Shown here: piece after piece, positions 1 to 20,061 of the stretch | How the letters are laid out: every line of letters starts with the position of its first letter | Numbering within the stretch: the stretch's first letter is position 1 | Notes under the pieces: model-generated | Databases searched by the model: none | What the model was told of the DNA's origin: nothing | Seen by the model: the letters and a program-made list of their open reading frames with translations, nothing else | Made by a program: the position numbers and the translations under genes | NCBI GenBank assembly: GCA_009746045.1 | Contig: RPFO01000253.1 | Coordinates: forward strand, 1,332,888 to 1,396,887 | Origin: Mesostigma viride | Taxonomy: Eukaryota > Streptophyta > Mesostigmatophyceae > Mesostigmatales > Mesostigmataceae | Length of the DNA stretch: 64,000 nt | Reading direction: 5' to 3'

Positions 1-384
1 TGTACAGTGCGCCAAGTCACTAATAGTGCAAGCAATTACGGTATGTCCCTGTTAATCCTTTAGTGTACGCTTTGATCGGTGTGGTGTTGGTGTTGGTGGT
101 GTGCCATATACACAAATTTTGGGTCTATACAATGACGTGGTTAGTACCAAACTGCAGTTGGTGGTACCCCCTACGGGCTTGCACCTGGTTTTGCGCGGTC
201 TCTCAGCGCCTGGCACCTGAGTAAACATGAGTGCAAGCTAAGGCATCATGACGTGCACAGGAATGCCTCTGTGTGCCATCATTCCCTTGTTGTATTTCGT
301 GGCTTCCTATCGCAGGGAGGGTTGTTCACATTGTACCTTCTTATCCATGTTCATGGTATCTTTCATGACATGATTTTGTAACAG
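1..384. other. No gene assigned; possible upstream intron of the recombinase gene
   Basis: No supported coding segment or repeat is visible. The first exon proposed for the recombinase gene starts at 385 after a TAACAG acceptor in phase 0, so at least one earlier exon probably lies upstream, perhaps outside the window. Confidence 0.4.
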
Positions 385-9241
<8,857 letters not shown>

Positions 9242-9742
9242 CAAACGGTGTTACTTGTGCCGCAAATTCGGTGTTACGTCCGTCTGATGTGCTTCAGCAT
9301 GTGTTAAAGTATAGTCTGCAGATCGGGAGTCCCTGTCGTGCTAGTGGACTGCTGATTAATTGCTGCCTTTCTTCGTTTCTTTATAGATAAGGGCGTCACG
9401 CACAGGCTGCTAATATTGTACCGTTGCTGAAGTGGTTAATGAATAATGTCGGTGGCATTGCACGGCGTAGATGATGACTCGGGCCAGTGTTGTGACCGTT
9501 GGTGTCTTGGGCACAACAAGAGACATAAGCCGGCGTAGATGTGTACCTATGTACCTATGATCGTACGGGCCAGGGCCATAAATTAATTTATCAATATACA
9601 CGGGACTGCCTCACGTTAGCATAAGTCCGTGGCCTGCGCTGGTTGTCTCCTTGATAAGTCCGTGGGCCAGGGCCATTAATTATTTAATTAATTAACACGT
9701 AATGGTGTTACGTTAGCATAAGTCCTCAGGACAGCCTAGAGC
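9242..9742. other. Intergenic; no gene seen
   Basis: A-T-rich spacer after the recombinase gene. ACGTTAGCATAAGTCC occurs twice (about 9612 and 9711); it resembles the TAACGTTAGCA core of the minisatellite starting at 10545. Confidence 0.5.
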
Positions 9743-10040
9743 GGGATGGGATGGGATGGGATGGGATGGGATGGGATGGGATGGTATTCTCAGATGGGAT
9801 GGAATGGGATGGGATGGGATGGGATGGGATGGATGGGATGGGATGGGATGGGATGGGATGGGATGGGATGGGATGGGATGGGATGGGATGGGATGGATGG
9901 GATGGGATGGGATGGGATGGGATGGGATGGGATGGGAGGAGAGGGGAGGGAGGGGAGGGGAGGGGAGGGGAGGGGAGGGGAGGGATGGGGAGGGATGGGG
10001 AGGGAAGGGGATGGGATGGGATGGGAGGGGATGGGAGGGA
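9743..10040. repeat. GGGAT pentanucleotide microsatellite grading into GGGGA units
   Basis: Nearly perfect GGGAT repeats with one interruption near 9783-9797, changing at about 9937 to GAGGG/GGGGA units. All three plus frames are open because of repeat composition only. Confidence 0.97.
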
Positions 10041-10544
10041 GTCAGGGCCATGCGTGCCCCGAGCACGCCCGAAGACGTTGATCATTTATGCGTCTCATTT
10101 CCTACTGTTGGTGTTGATGAGTGATTGTTTATGACCTCGTTGAGCAACACGGTACATTGTTTATTCTCTCCGCGACGTTCTAAGGTAAATTGTTAATGGC
10201 ACCATTCGGTAAAACTTTGACAAATCAGATGGTCTCACGTAGTAAAACAACTTAACAGAGTACAGTAGCTCTAGGGTCTTGACAACATCGTACGCTTAAA
10301 CCTACTTGGTTAGTGTAGGACAGGTTAGACGGTGTAATCAATCATCCAATTGTGTAACTAACGCAGTCACGTGTCTATTAATACAAGGGACATTAGGGTG
10401 GTGTATGCCACTAATATATCCAAATGAGCTCAGAATGGGCTTTAAATTGGAGGCAATGTTCACCCACACTAGGGCATCATGTGGTGTGAGTGGGAGCTTG
10501 CAGGCCCACCATCTAGGGTGGGTTATTTATGCCAGGGGTTAACG
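10041..10544. other. Spacer; no gene seen
   Basis: No convincing coding segment or repeat between the microsatellite and the minisatellite. Confidence 0.4.
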
Positions 10545-13500
10545 TTAGTAAAGGGGCACGGGCACTAACATAAGCAGAGGGGCACGGGCACTGACGTTAG
10601 TAAAGGGGCACGGGCACTAACATAAGCAGGGTGGGGGCACTAACGTTAGCAGAGGGGGAGGGCACTAACGTTAGTACAGCTAGGGGGGTGGGCACTAACA
10701 TAAGCAGGGTGGGGGGGCACTAACGTTAGCAGAGGGGGAGGGCAGTAACGTTAGTAAAGGGGCACGGGCACTAACGTTAGCAGAGTGGGGGGCACTAACG
10801 TTAGCAGAGGGGGAGGGCACTAACGTTAGTAAAGGGGGGTGGGCACTAACGTTAGCAGAGTGGGGGGCACTAACGTTAGCAGAGTGGGGGGGCACTAACG
10901 TTAGCAGAGGGGGAGGGCACTAACGTTAGTAGAGGGGCACGGGCACTAACATAAGCAGAGGGGCACGGGCACTAACGTTAGTAAAGGGGCACGGGCACTA
11001 ACATAAGCAGGGGGGGGCACTAACGTTAGCAGAGGGGGAGGGCACTAACGTTAGTAAAGGGGCACGGGCACTAACGTTAGCAGAGGGGCACGGGCACTAA
11101 CGTTAGTAAAGGGGCACGGGCACTAACATAAGCAGAGGGGCACGGGCACTAACGTTAGTAAAGGGGCACGGGCACTAACGTTAGCAGAGGGGCACGGGCA
11201 CTGACGTTAGTAAAGGGGCACGGGCACTAACGTTAGTAAAGGGGCACGGGCACTAACGTTAGTAGAGGGGGAGGGCACTAACGTTAGTAAAGGGGGAGGG
11301 CACTAACGTTAGCAGAGGGGCACGGGCACTAACGTTAGCAGAGTGGGGGGCGTTACTAGAGGGGGGGGCACTAACGTTAGTAAAGGGGCACGGGCACTAA
11401 CGTTAGTAAAGGGGCACGGGCACTAACGTTAGTAAAGGGGCACGGGCACTAACGTTAGCAGAGGGGCACGGGCACTAACGTTAGCAGAGTGGGGGGCGTT
11501 ACTAGAGGGGGGGGCACTAACGTTAGTAAAGGGGCACGGGCACTAACGTTAGTAAAGGGGCACGGGCACTAACGTTAGTAGAGGGGGGAGGGCACTAACG
11601 TTAGTAAAGGGGGGAGGGCACTAACGTTAGCAGAGGGGCACGGGCACTAACGTTAGCAGAGTGGGGGGCGTTACTAGAGGGGGGGCACTAACGTTAGTAA
11701 AGGGGCACGGGCACTAACGTTAGTAAAGGGGCACGGGCACTAACGTTAGTAAAGGGGCACGGGCACTAACGTTAGCAGAGGGGCACGGGCACTAACGTTA
11801 GCAGAGTGGGGGGCGTTACTAGAGGGGGGGCACTAACGTTAGTAAAGGGGCACGGGCACTAACATAAGCAGGGTGGGGGCACTAACGTTAGCAGAGGGGG
11901 AGGGCACTAACGTTAGTAAAGGGGCACGGGCACTAACGTTCGTAAAGGGGCACGGGCACTAACGTTAGTAGAGGGGGGAGGGCACTAACGTTAGTAAAGG
12001 GGGAGGGCACTAACGTTAGCAGAGGGGCACGGGCACTAACGTTAGTAAAGGGGCACGGGCACTAACATAAGCAGAGGGGCACGGGCACTAACGTTAGTAA
12101 AGGGGCACGGGCACTAACGTTAGCAGAGGGGCACGGGCACTGACGTTAGTAAAGGGCACGGGCACTAACATAAGCAGGGTGGGGGGGCACTAACGTTAGC
12201 AGAGGGGCACGGGCACTAACGTTAGTAAAGGGGCACGGGCACTAACATAAGCAGGTGGGGGGCACTAACGTTAGCAGAGGGGGAGGGCACTAACGTTAGT
12301 AAAGGGGCACGGGCACTAACGTTAGCAGAGTGGGGGGCACTAACGTTAGCACAGTGGGGAGGGCACTAACGTTAGTAAAGGGGGAGGGCACTAACGTTAG
12401 CAGAGGGGCACGGGCACTAACGTTAGTAAAGGGGCACGGGCACTAACATAAGCAGAGGGGCACGGGCACTAACGTTAGTAAAGGGGCACGGGCACTAACG
12501 TTAGCAGAGGGGCACGGGCACTAACGTTAGTAAAGGGGCACGGGCACTAACGTTAGTAAAGGGGCACGGGCACTAACGTTAGCAGAGGGGCACGGGCACT
12601 AACGTTAGCAGAGTGGGGGGCGTTACTAGAGGGGGGGCACTAACGTTAGTAAAGGGGCACGGGCACTAACGTTAGTAAAGGGGCACGGGCACTAACGTTA
12701 GTAAAGGGGCACGGGCACTAACGTTAGCAGAGGGGCACGGGCACTAACGTTAGCAGAGTGGGGGGCGTTACTAGAGGGGGGGGCACTAACGTTAGTAAAG
12801 GGGCACGGGCACTAACGTTAGTAAAGGGGCACGGGCACTAACGTTAGTAGAGGGGGGAGGGCACTAACGTTAGTAAAGGGGGGAGGGCACTAACGTTAGC
12901 AGAGGGGCACGGGCACTAACGTTAGTAAAGGGGCACGGGCACTAACATAAGCAGAGGGGCACGGGCACTAACGTTAGTAAAGGGGCACGGGCACTAACGT
13001 TAGCAGAGGGGCACGGGCACTGACGTTAGTAAAGGGGCACGGGCACTAACATAAGCAGGGTGGGGGGCACTAACGTTAGCAGAGGGGGAGGGCACTAACG
13101 TTAGTACAGCTAGGGGGTGGGCACTAACATAAGCAAGGTGGGGGGCACTAACGTTAGCAGAGGGGGGAGGGCACTAACGTTAGTAAAGGGGGAGGGCACT
13201 AACGTTAGCAGAGGGGCACGGGCACTAACGTTAGTAAAGGGGCACGGGCACTAACATAAGCAGAGGGGCACGGGCACTAACGTTAGTAAAGGGGCACGGG
13301 CACTAACGTTAGCAGAGGGGCACGGGCACTAACGTTAGTAGAGGGGGAGGGCACTAACGTTAGTAAAGGGGGGAGGGCACTAACGTTAGCAGAGGGGCAC
13401 GGGCACTAACGTTAGTAAAGGGGCACGGGCACTAACATAAGCAGAGGGGCACGGGCACTAACGTTAGTAAAGGGGCACGGGCACTAACGTTAGCAGAGGG

Positions 13501-13637
13501 GCACGGGCACTAACGTTAGCAGAGTGGGGGGCGTTACTAGAGGGGGGGGCACTAACGTTAGTAAAGGGGCACGGGCACTAACGTTAGTAAAGGGGCACGG
13601 GCACTAACGTTAGTAGAGGGGCACGGGCACTAACGTT
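10545..13637. repeat. 3.1-kb G-rich minisatellite, about 26-bp unit
   Basis: More than 100 tandem copies of a unit with GGGCACTAACGTTAGTAAA and variants (AGCAGAG, ATAAGCAG, GTGGGG). Each unit holds the palindrome TAACGTTA or the variant TAACATAA. A longer block containing GGGGGGCGTTACTAGAGG recurs about seven times between 11340 and 13550, so there is higher-order structure. The 3' end abuts a copia-like pol fragment. Confidence 0.97.
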
Positions 13638-13639
13638 AG

Positions 13640-15126
13640 ACTATATGCACAGCTGCTTGGAGGTTCTTCAAACAAAAATCAAACCTGGTGCCTGTCCCAC
13701 CATTAGAGGCAAGCTGGGGTGGTTGTGCTCAACATGTGCACCTCACCTGGCTGTGGTTAGCAGAGTTGATGACGATGTCTTGATGCAAGTAGGTCACAAA
13801 GCCATCACCAAAACTCTCCAGGAAGGCCCTCCCCTTATCTTGCATTCCTCGGATCTCCACAAAACCATTCACATCCAAGCTATGATGGATAGTTCCATGG
13901 AATCCAGGCAGATCACCAAGTTGCAGGCAAGGGAGTCAGGCTTGTATTTTGTGCAGAATGATGATGCACCCTTGTCTCTCATTTCATGGAGTTAACGTAA
14001 AGGATTTACGTTAGGTGGATAGAGATTGTTACGCTCTTTCCAACGGCACCTTGAACGCCTCATTCGGTTACGGGACGTAAAAGTTATGACGTTCCTAGGC
14101 TGTGCCGACAGTACCCGGCGCGCCACTGTGGGCGCGTACGGACACAGGATGTACAAGTGTCACTTTGATAGTCCGCAGTACGTTGACAAGACTTGTACAG
14201 GACTTGATGGTCAATTGATAGGTAGGCGTGCTGTAGCGCGCCAGGACCTATGAGACAATTGATGCTGAGTAATGTATGGATAGGTCCACTGGACTAGCCG
14301 TATGGACAATTGATAGATCTGCGCGCCAAAGGCGTGCCAGAGTCTGTGTGATCAATTGATTGATAGTTCAGCTGTGACAGTGCAGCTGAATACTTGGACG
14401 CGTCCCTAGCAAGTTATATGTGTGACTTGGTAGCACCAGAACGCTAGCTCTTGCGTGCACGTTCTCTTGGCACTGCGACCTGGTCGTCTGTGCTGCATGC
14501 AGTCTTGGAAGTGATGTGACTTACGTCTGTGTTTCCATTATTCTAATAAAGGCAACATTTCCTGCAAGAGCCATGGCAATCTTCGGCATTCAATCACAAC
14601 TCATGGTACAGCCGGTTGCATAGACGCAAGGCTGTCAGTGGCATGAAGCACTGCTGAGTGCAGGGCAGTGGTGTCAGCAGTGCTTCATGCCAGATACTTG
14701 AATCATGTGCTGGTTTGGTTGCAGATGCAAGCAGGTAGCAGCGCTGGGGTGGTTGCACATTTGCTCACTGACAGTCAGTCAGTCCTCAGCTTCCTTGCTA
14801 ACCCCTATGTTGTGCACACTGATCTTGACTGGGTGGTCCTTAAACAGGAATCCACCTACTGGGAGTCCACCCGTCACGTGGAGGACAAGCACAACGCTGA
14901 TGACGCACTTTATACTAAAGTGCCTCAGCAGGCAGCTGATCAGTATCAGCTGTTATACCAACTGATGAACCAGTATGGCAAGCAGGCAACCCTGCCCCAT
15001 CGGGGGGACGCCTACCAGGTCCCTGTTAACCAGGGGCACCTAGGTAACCCAGTACCCCTTGGGCAGGTCCAAGGGGCAGGTTGTGCTTCCAGTAAGGGGG
15101 GTTGGTTGGAGTCTGTCTTTTTCTGA
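13640..15126 (+). pseudogene. Copia-like RT end and RNase H, interrupted by a solo LTR
   Basis: 13645-13989 encodes IRGKLGWLCSTCAPHLAVVS, matching the RT thumb/connection of the intact element at 58015-61584, then a decayed RNase H start ending LISWS. After the solo LTR (13990-14601) the protein resumes with YSRLHRR and reaches LTDSQSVLSFLANPY and KHNADDALYTKV, which match the third and fourth RNase H acidic motifs. Several stops and frame changes occur. The RT palm and everything upstream are missing; the minisatellite lies at the break. Confidence 0.75.
13990..14601 (+). mobile_element. Solo LTR (612 bp, AGTT...AACT) with CATGG target duplication
   Basis: Starts AGTTAACG and ends CACAACT. 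CATGG flanks it at 13985-13989 and 14602-14606. Removing it rejoins a copia RNase H motif (ISW then YSRLHRR). It holds AATAAA near 14545. The segment with AAAAGTTATGACGTTCC resembles the minus-strand LTR at 55448-56146, so it may belong to that family. Confidence 0.8.
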
Positions 15127-15993
15127 ATCTGCGTGCCCTATGCCAATAAAGTCTTTTGATTTTTCACACACCATGGAATTTCGTGCTGCTCACCCTCATA
15201 GGTGGGCAGGGGATGTATCATACTCTCATTGTCCATTAGGGTTGTATGCCTTGGTGGATAGGCCTTGAGCTCAGTGGCTCAGGTGCCTCCCATTCAAGTA
15301 GAGGGTCAAACCTCCCTTGACAGGTGGTCTCCCAGGACCCCAGATCACTGTGGGTTTCCTGGGCCACCTGGCCTCACTGTTCAGTACGTGGCAGTAAAGG
15401 CATGGGTGCTGTCATGTTGTCTAGTACAATGTGATCAGCCCAGGTACAGGTTGTAATACTCCTGTCACCTGTCACCAGGACTTCAGCCACCACTGTGCAG
15501 GGCAGGGGTGGCTGGTCCTCACACGTTGTGCAGGTGCAACGTGGCCAGTTCAGGGTGCAATAAACCTGGCTACTGTCAATCCTCCGGTTGCAGGTGACCT
15601 GAGCTCAGTTGCCCCAGCCTGGCTGGGTGCTTTGTTTTCTGAGTGGGCGATGATGATGGAACAACATGGGACGTCTTCAACGGTTTACCTTGGCATTTTT
15701 TGACAGTGGCTCTCTTTGCTGGATCAGCACTCCCTGGATAGGCAGGCAGGCATGACTCTCTCCCTTATGGGCTCGCGAGGAGGAGGAACTCCCCGGGTCT
15801 GTTGAGCTAAACTTGATGCCACCATGCAGAAGTATTGCACGAGTTCTGGGGCCCTTTTTTTTTTTTTCAGTCCAGATGTTGCAGTATGGGTGTCAGTTGC
15901 TCAGCCCCTCAGTCAGCTTGGAGTCAGTCTCCTAGCTGGGCAGGATCAGGCTTGAAGTCGCTAGCCTTCAACCTGAAAGGAAAACATAAAGGG
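15127..15993 (+). other. 3' non-coding part of the first copia-like element
   Basis: Between the RNase H stop and the probable 3' LTR. A 16-T run lies near 15847-15862. It ends in the purine-rich GAAAGGAAAACATAAAGGG, a plausible polypurine tract for plus-strand priming. No gene seen. Confidence 0.5.
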
Positions 15994-16447
15994 AGTTAGA
16001 TGAGATGCCTAGGCTGACACACGGATTTCCGGCCTGCGCGCCGCGTATTGCCTACCGCGGCTGAGCGGGACACCTCAGTACTGTACGGCGGCAGGTCGTA
16101 CGGTCCTGAGGAGTCATGTGGACTGATGTGCAGTTAGTGCCAGACTGTGCCTAGACTCTAGCTCGACCCGCCAGATCCGGGTTATCCGGGTCTGACGGGC
16201 CGAGTGTAGTTGATGCTAGTGACGTGGTCGCATGGCATTGCAGTGTACAGCTGTCCACTGGTAGACGCTGCAGTCAGCGCTGCCATAGGCATATAGGCGT
16301 AGCACTGGGGAGTGCCACAGCACCGAGTTTGCACACGCAGAGTTCCATTCTGAGCTCGTTGAGTTTCCATTGTATTATTTGCCTAATACAATTTCTCTCC
16401 ACTCTCATCATCAGTGAGTTGTCTGCCGCTAGCTCGGCATTCCAACT
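15994..16447 (+). mobile_element. Probable 3' LTR (454 bp, AGTTAG...CCAACT)
   Basis: Begins AGTTAG right after a purine tract and ends CCAACT. The AGTT...AACT ends match the other LTRs in the window. It probably closes the element whose RNase H is at 14602-15126. No 5' partner or target duplication is left. Confidence 0.55.
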
Positions 16448-16556
16448 CATGGTACACTCACCCTGATTTTCATCAGGATACAGCCAGGTTTTGGCTGGGG
16501 TTCATGCTGTTGACTACACAAGGTTGACAGGTCCATTACAGACTATGTATTCTTTT
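16448..16556. other. Short spacer
   Basis: Unassigned sequence between the LTR and the TTAA-bounded end. No gene seen. Confidence 0.4.
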
Positions 16557-17090
16557 TTAAGGGGACGGTCCCGGCGCGAATATTTTGGCGCCGAAAAATT
16601 CGCGGTACCCGTCCGTACCGTGAAAAAGTGGTGCACGGGGCGCGCACCCCTACCGGAGCTGGCCATGGCGACGAGCTTTCAGGCAGAGTAGAAAAAGATC
16701 GCTCGCGGAATGCAGAGAAACTGAGCGAATCTTAAAGACGATGAGTAAATGATACTACTTCGTAGCGGAGTTCGCGTTTTTTGCAGTGTCGATGATTTTA
16801 TTGATGACCATCGCCACGGGGGTCCAATCTGATGTTTTCGTCGAGAGGAATAAATTAGAATGCACGCTGGCGGCGGTGATTGTCAGGTTTTATGGGCTTT
16901 ACCTAGCGTCAAGGATGCGTTTAAATTGTTATTGGTAAAGCTTTAAAAAATTTGCTGGGTTTCGGCAAGAGTTCCGTCATGATCGGTAAGACACTCTCCA
17001 GGGCCGCGGGATGCGCGTCTTATTATTCCATGGAAGGTTGTTCTTTCTTGCGCCGCTGGGCGAAGGACAATTCCGGTAATGGTACGATCG
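16557..17090 (+). mobile_element. End of a TTAA-flanked element related to 46406-49055
   Basis: Starts at TTAA (16557-16560) followed by GGGGACGGTCCCG. From there to about 17090 it aligns by eye with the reverse complement of 49051-48530. Shared parts include a palindrome centred on GGCGCC, a CCATGGCGAC segment, and an exon beginning at ATG 17030. No homology is seen to the left of TTAA. The other end is not found, so this copy is truncated or rearranged. Confidence 0.65.
17030..17083 (+). pseudogene. First coding exon of the TTAA-element gene (remnant)
   Basis: ATG at 17030 opens MEGCSFLRRWAKDNSGNG, ending near a GTACGA donor. The paralogous minus-strand start at 48583 encodes MEERPLLRAWARDLRGT. 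Conserved M-E, L-R-x-W-A-[KR]-D and Gly suggest a real protein start. No downstream exon is identified here, so it is called a remnant. Confidence 0.5.
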
Positions 17091-17710
17091 TGTGATCAAC
17101 GTGACCCTATGAACCTTTATTCTGGGGTTTATAGGGCGGGGTTCGATTCCCTGGTATTATGTTTCTACAAGCTGGCCTGCTCAGGATGTTTACCTGTTCA
17201 GACTTCCCTAGTTCCCCAGGGCAGGATTTAATTATTGCATATCTGTTTCATTTTGTCATTTGTTTGCTGTGGCAATTTATCATCTGACAGACAAGTAGAC
17301 GGGCGCCATAAGACGGGCGCCAATCCTATACCCTGTTGAGAGTATGACAGGCAAAGTATTGTAATACGTCATAGTTTGTCAAGTGGTATATTAATTGCCA
17401 TGGATTTATTGTGCTTATATTAAATATGTACTGGGTTTAATGGGATTAGTATCTGGGATTAATGTAACTCACCGCCACAAGGTCATTGTACTGGAGGCTC
17501 TACCGAGGTGATGGGATTAATTCCTGGAGAAGTTCTCATAGAATATAACCTGTATGTATTTAATGTTGTGTTTCTCTAATATCTCAGTGGCGGTACTCTG
17601 TAATGCCGCTTCCATAGATTTTTATCCATTTCTCATGGAATGGTTTTCCCTGTGGCAGATCTCAGTAAAAAAAGCAAGTAACCAATCACCATTGTGACAT
17701 AACATCATCA
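17091..17710. other. Non-coding; possible B-box-like motif
   Basis: No gene seen. GGGGTTCGATTCCCTGG near 17138 resembles a tRNA B box, and a similar stretch occurs near 28673. No A box or cloverleaf was found. A 10-12-bp LINE target duplication ends this stretch. Confidence 0.4.
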
Positions 17711-18161
17711 CCGCCAAGCCCAGCAACGGGAGGTCACCGACCGCGCTCGCCGCGAGTGCCGAGTGGTGCTACGTCGCTTCCCCCAGAAGCCAGGTGAGAC
17801 GTCAACCTCTCTTGCTGACGAGCTCAAGAACCAGCTTCTTACCCTCATGGGCCTGGTAGGTGAGGTAGAACTGCGTGGGTGCCACCGCCTTCCCCACTCA
17901 CGGGACAAGGCGGCTCCCCCACCAGTCCTACTCACCTTCCCCTCCCCTGAGGATAAGCAGCGGTTCCTCTCTCGTCGCAAGCGGTTGCACGACCTCACCT
18001 GGACGCTGGATGACGACCTCACCCCCGCTCAGCAAAAGCAGCGACGCGACCTGTGGCCGGAATACCTCCGCCATAAGCAGGACCCCCAGAAGCCCAAGGT
18101 GTACTGGAGGGGCGGGGACCTGATGATCAACCACAAGATGTGGACGCCCCCAGCGGGCTAG
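17711..18161 (+). pseudogene. LINE ORF1-like protein, C-terminal part
   Basis: Open in frame from the truncation point to a stop at 18161, about 149 residues. It has VVLRRFPQKPG, VELRGCHRLP, PPVLLTFPSPEDK, then LDDDLTPAQQKQRRDLWP. This order fits the RRM-like and C-terminal domains of L1-type ORF1 RNA-binding proteins. The minus-strand ORF1 at 62307-63393 shares the pattern (DEDYTPAQLKARSAVW). The N-terminus is lost; the remaining frame is intact. Confidence 0.65.
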
Positions 18162-18555
18162 AATAGCAATAGCCCTAGCAATTGTAACCAAGGCAGCCAT
18201 GCCTAGAATGTTGCCTAGCTGTGCCAACACACCTAGTCACGTGCCGCCAACGCACGGTACACAACCAGCCATAGCCTTAGCCTAGTCCTAGTACAGCCAT
18301 GCTACGCCCTGGCTATGCTCAGATTACTTGCCCACGCTCCTTGCTATGATATGCTCACATGGGTCTTATTGCACCCACAGTTTGCCGGATCGTTAGCCTG
18401 TCCTTTTAGCTAGCCGCGCCCGATTGCAGCTGTGGCATGCCTTTGGCATGAAGGAGACTGGGGGTCTCTGCCCTTTCTCCTGTAGTGCACACACTTCGGC
18501 CGGTGCTCCGTGACTCCCCAACGGGAGCACGAGTTTAATTAATTAATTAATTAAT
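17711..18555 (+). mobile_element. 5'-truncated LINE with TTAA tail and AACATCATCA target duplication
   Basis: AACATCATCA occurs at 17701-17710 and 18556-18565. The element contains the end of an ORF1, a roughly 390-bp 3' UTR, and a terminal hairpin (GTGCTCC pairing with GGGAGCAC) followed by (TTAA)n. The 3' UTR is nearly identical to parts of 35706-36533. There is no reverse transcriptase part. It inserted into sequence upstream of the gag-like ORF at 18614. Confidence 0.85.
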
Positions 18556-18613
18556 AACATCATCATGTTGCCCGATCCATTTTCTCAAGTCGCTGCAGCT
18601 GGATCCTGTCACG

Positions 18614-19129
18614 ATGGACAATGTGACCATCCACATGCGCCAAGTCCATGGCTGGGCTGCGATGACAGACCAGCTGTATGAGTGTTTCAGCGGCAAGTAT
18701 GTAGGTGGTAAGCGCCCACGTCAAGGGGACGAGGAGGCAGCTGAACCTGCAGTTAAGTCCATGAGGGGATCGGGCCACGGGGGCCCAGCGTCCTCGAGGG
18801 GGCCTGAGACCTCTTCTAGGGGTCGAGGAAGGTCCAGGAAGGGGCGTGGCAGAATGGCTGGACGGGGGACACCGCCGAAGTCGGGGCATCCACAGTCCCA
18901 GTTTGACTTCAAGAGGGTGGGGGGTCCTCCCAAGGCTGGGCCCAGCAGTGGGACCTCACGGGACATCAGTCAGGTGGAATGTTATTTCTGCCAAGGGAAG
19001 GGTCACTTCAGGAATGAGTGTCCCTCGTACCTGAGGCAGGAAGGTCAGAGCAAGCCAGCTCAGGTTGGCAGCAAGGAGAAGGCTGGTCCATCCCAGGATA
19101 AGGGCAAGGGCAAGGTTGCTGATCATTGA
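18614..19129 (+). pseudogene. Gag-like protein with CCHC zinc knuckle
   Basis: The 171-codon frame has a Gly/Arg/Pro-rich middle and CYFCQGKGHFRNEC near residues 121-134, a C-x2-C-x4-H-x4-C knuckle as in retroelement nucleocapsids. The frame is open upstream of the ATG to the LINE junction (FLKSLQLDPV), so the true start is probably lost. The end is Lys/Gly-rich. Nucleic-acid packaging is the family role. Confidence 0.65.
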
Positions 19130-19455
19130 CTTGAGCCTGCACACATCCCTGAACCCTGGAGGGTGCCCCCAGGGGTGTGTAATGTAGCTGCTAGTGATAG
19201 CAGTGAGGGGCAGCCCCATGCTCTAGTGACAGAGCCTATTGGACACGATGGGGCAAGCTTGGTTATCACAGAGAGTATGCCAGCTGTAGCTGCAGTGGTT
19301 ACTCGCCAACGTGCCCGCCATGGCGGTGCTGAGCCTGAGGTAGGACCTGGTGCTGTGGACCCAGGTGGATCTCAGAAGCATTCTGACCGTGCAGGACTGG
19401 CACAGGATGGTCAGGATGAGGATAGGGCTGGAGACAGTCTGACAGGACGACCCTG

Positions 19456-20061
19456 GTGCCTCCTGTACATAAGGGATCTGTACATACCTTGAGTGCTAAT
19501 AATGACAATAAAAGATTTTCTCTCTTGTATGACATTGCCTCAAGGTTGCATACCATGTTTGGCCATGCAGCTCAGTCTTTGCAAGTTGCTAGACGGCTGG
19601 GAGGAAGTGAGTTGTACTCCATCTGCCAACAGGTTGCTCAGCATACAGGAGAACTGCTGGTCGGTGAACCAAGTTGCCCCTGGGTATCTGATTTCAGTGG
19701 TAGGACGCATGTAAGGGTGTTGGGAGAGGTTACTGCCCCTGTCATGGGTGTGGATGTGACCTTCCTTGTCCTAGAGGACTATGATGGCCCTGTAATTTTG
19801 GGTCAGAATTTTCTGGGCAATCCTGGGATTTCTATCAGAGCTACAGCTCTGAGAAGAGATGGCTGGGGGATGATTCCCCTAGAAAATTTCAGGACAACAT
19901 TTCCAGTCAGGTGCAGGGCCAAGCCGGTCAAGGGTGTAAAATGGGATGAAGGGGAGGTGCCCCCAGCAGCCAGTTTGGTGATTCCAGCTGACAGTGTTGC
20001 ACCCCAGCAGTATTGGCATAACTCACAGGAGCCTTGCTGCACACTCTCCTTTGACATATGA
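19456..20061 (+). pseudogene. Integrase zinc domain fused to aspartic-protease end (internal deletion)
   Basis: Near codons 31-55, RLHTMFGHAAQSLQVARRLGG matches the H-x4-H part of the intact copia IN zinc domain (RFHIFFGHGTN). After SICQQVAQ the frame passes directly to a protease C-half: RVLGEVTAPVMG, FLVLEDYDGPVILGQNFL. The IN core and the protease active-site loop are missing, an in-frame deletion of several hundred codons relative to copy B. It still shows IN before PR. The frame changes before RT. Confidence 0.65.

Noticed and set aside
9713-10134. Frames with Met-Gly-Trp-Asp or His-Pro-Ile-Pro-Ser repeats
   Set aside because: Translation of the GGGAT microsatellite.
10545-13637. CRISPR-like array
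   Set aside because: Units are contiguous without unique spacers, the unit varies, and the context is eukaryotic.
13645-13995. Independent gene of 116 codons
   Set aside because: It is an RT/RNase H fragment ending in the solo LTR, not a separate gene.
17130-17155. tRNA gene
   Set aside because: A B-box-like motif is present but no A box, acceptor stem or anticodon arm could be drawn; same for 28675.
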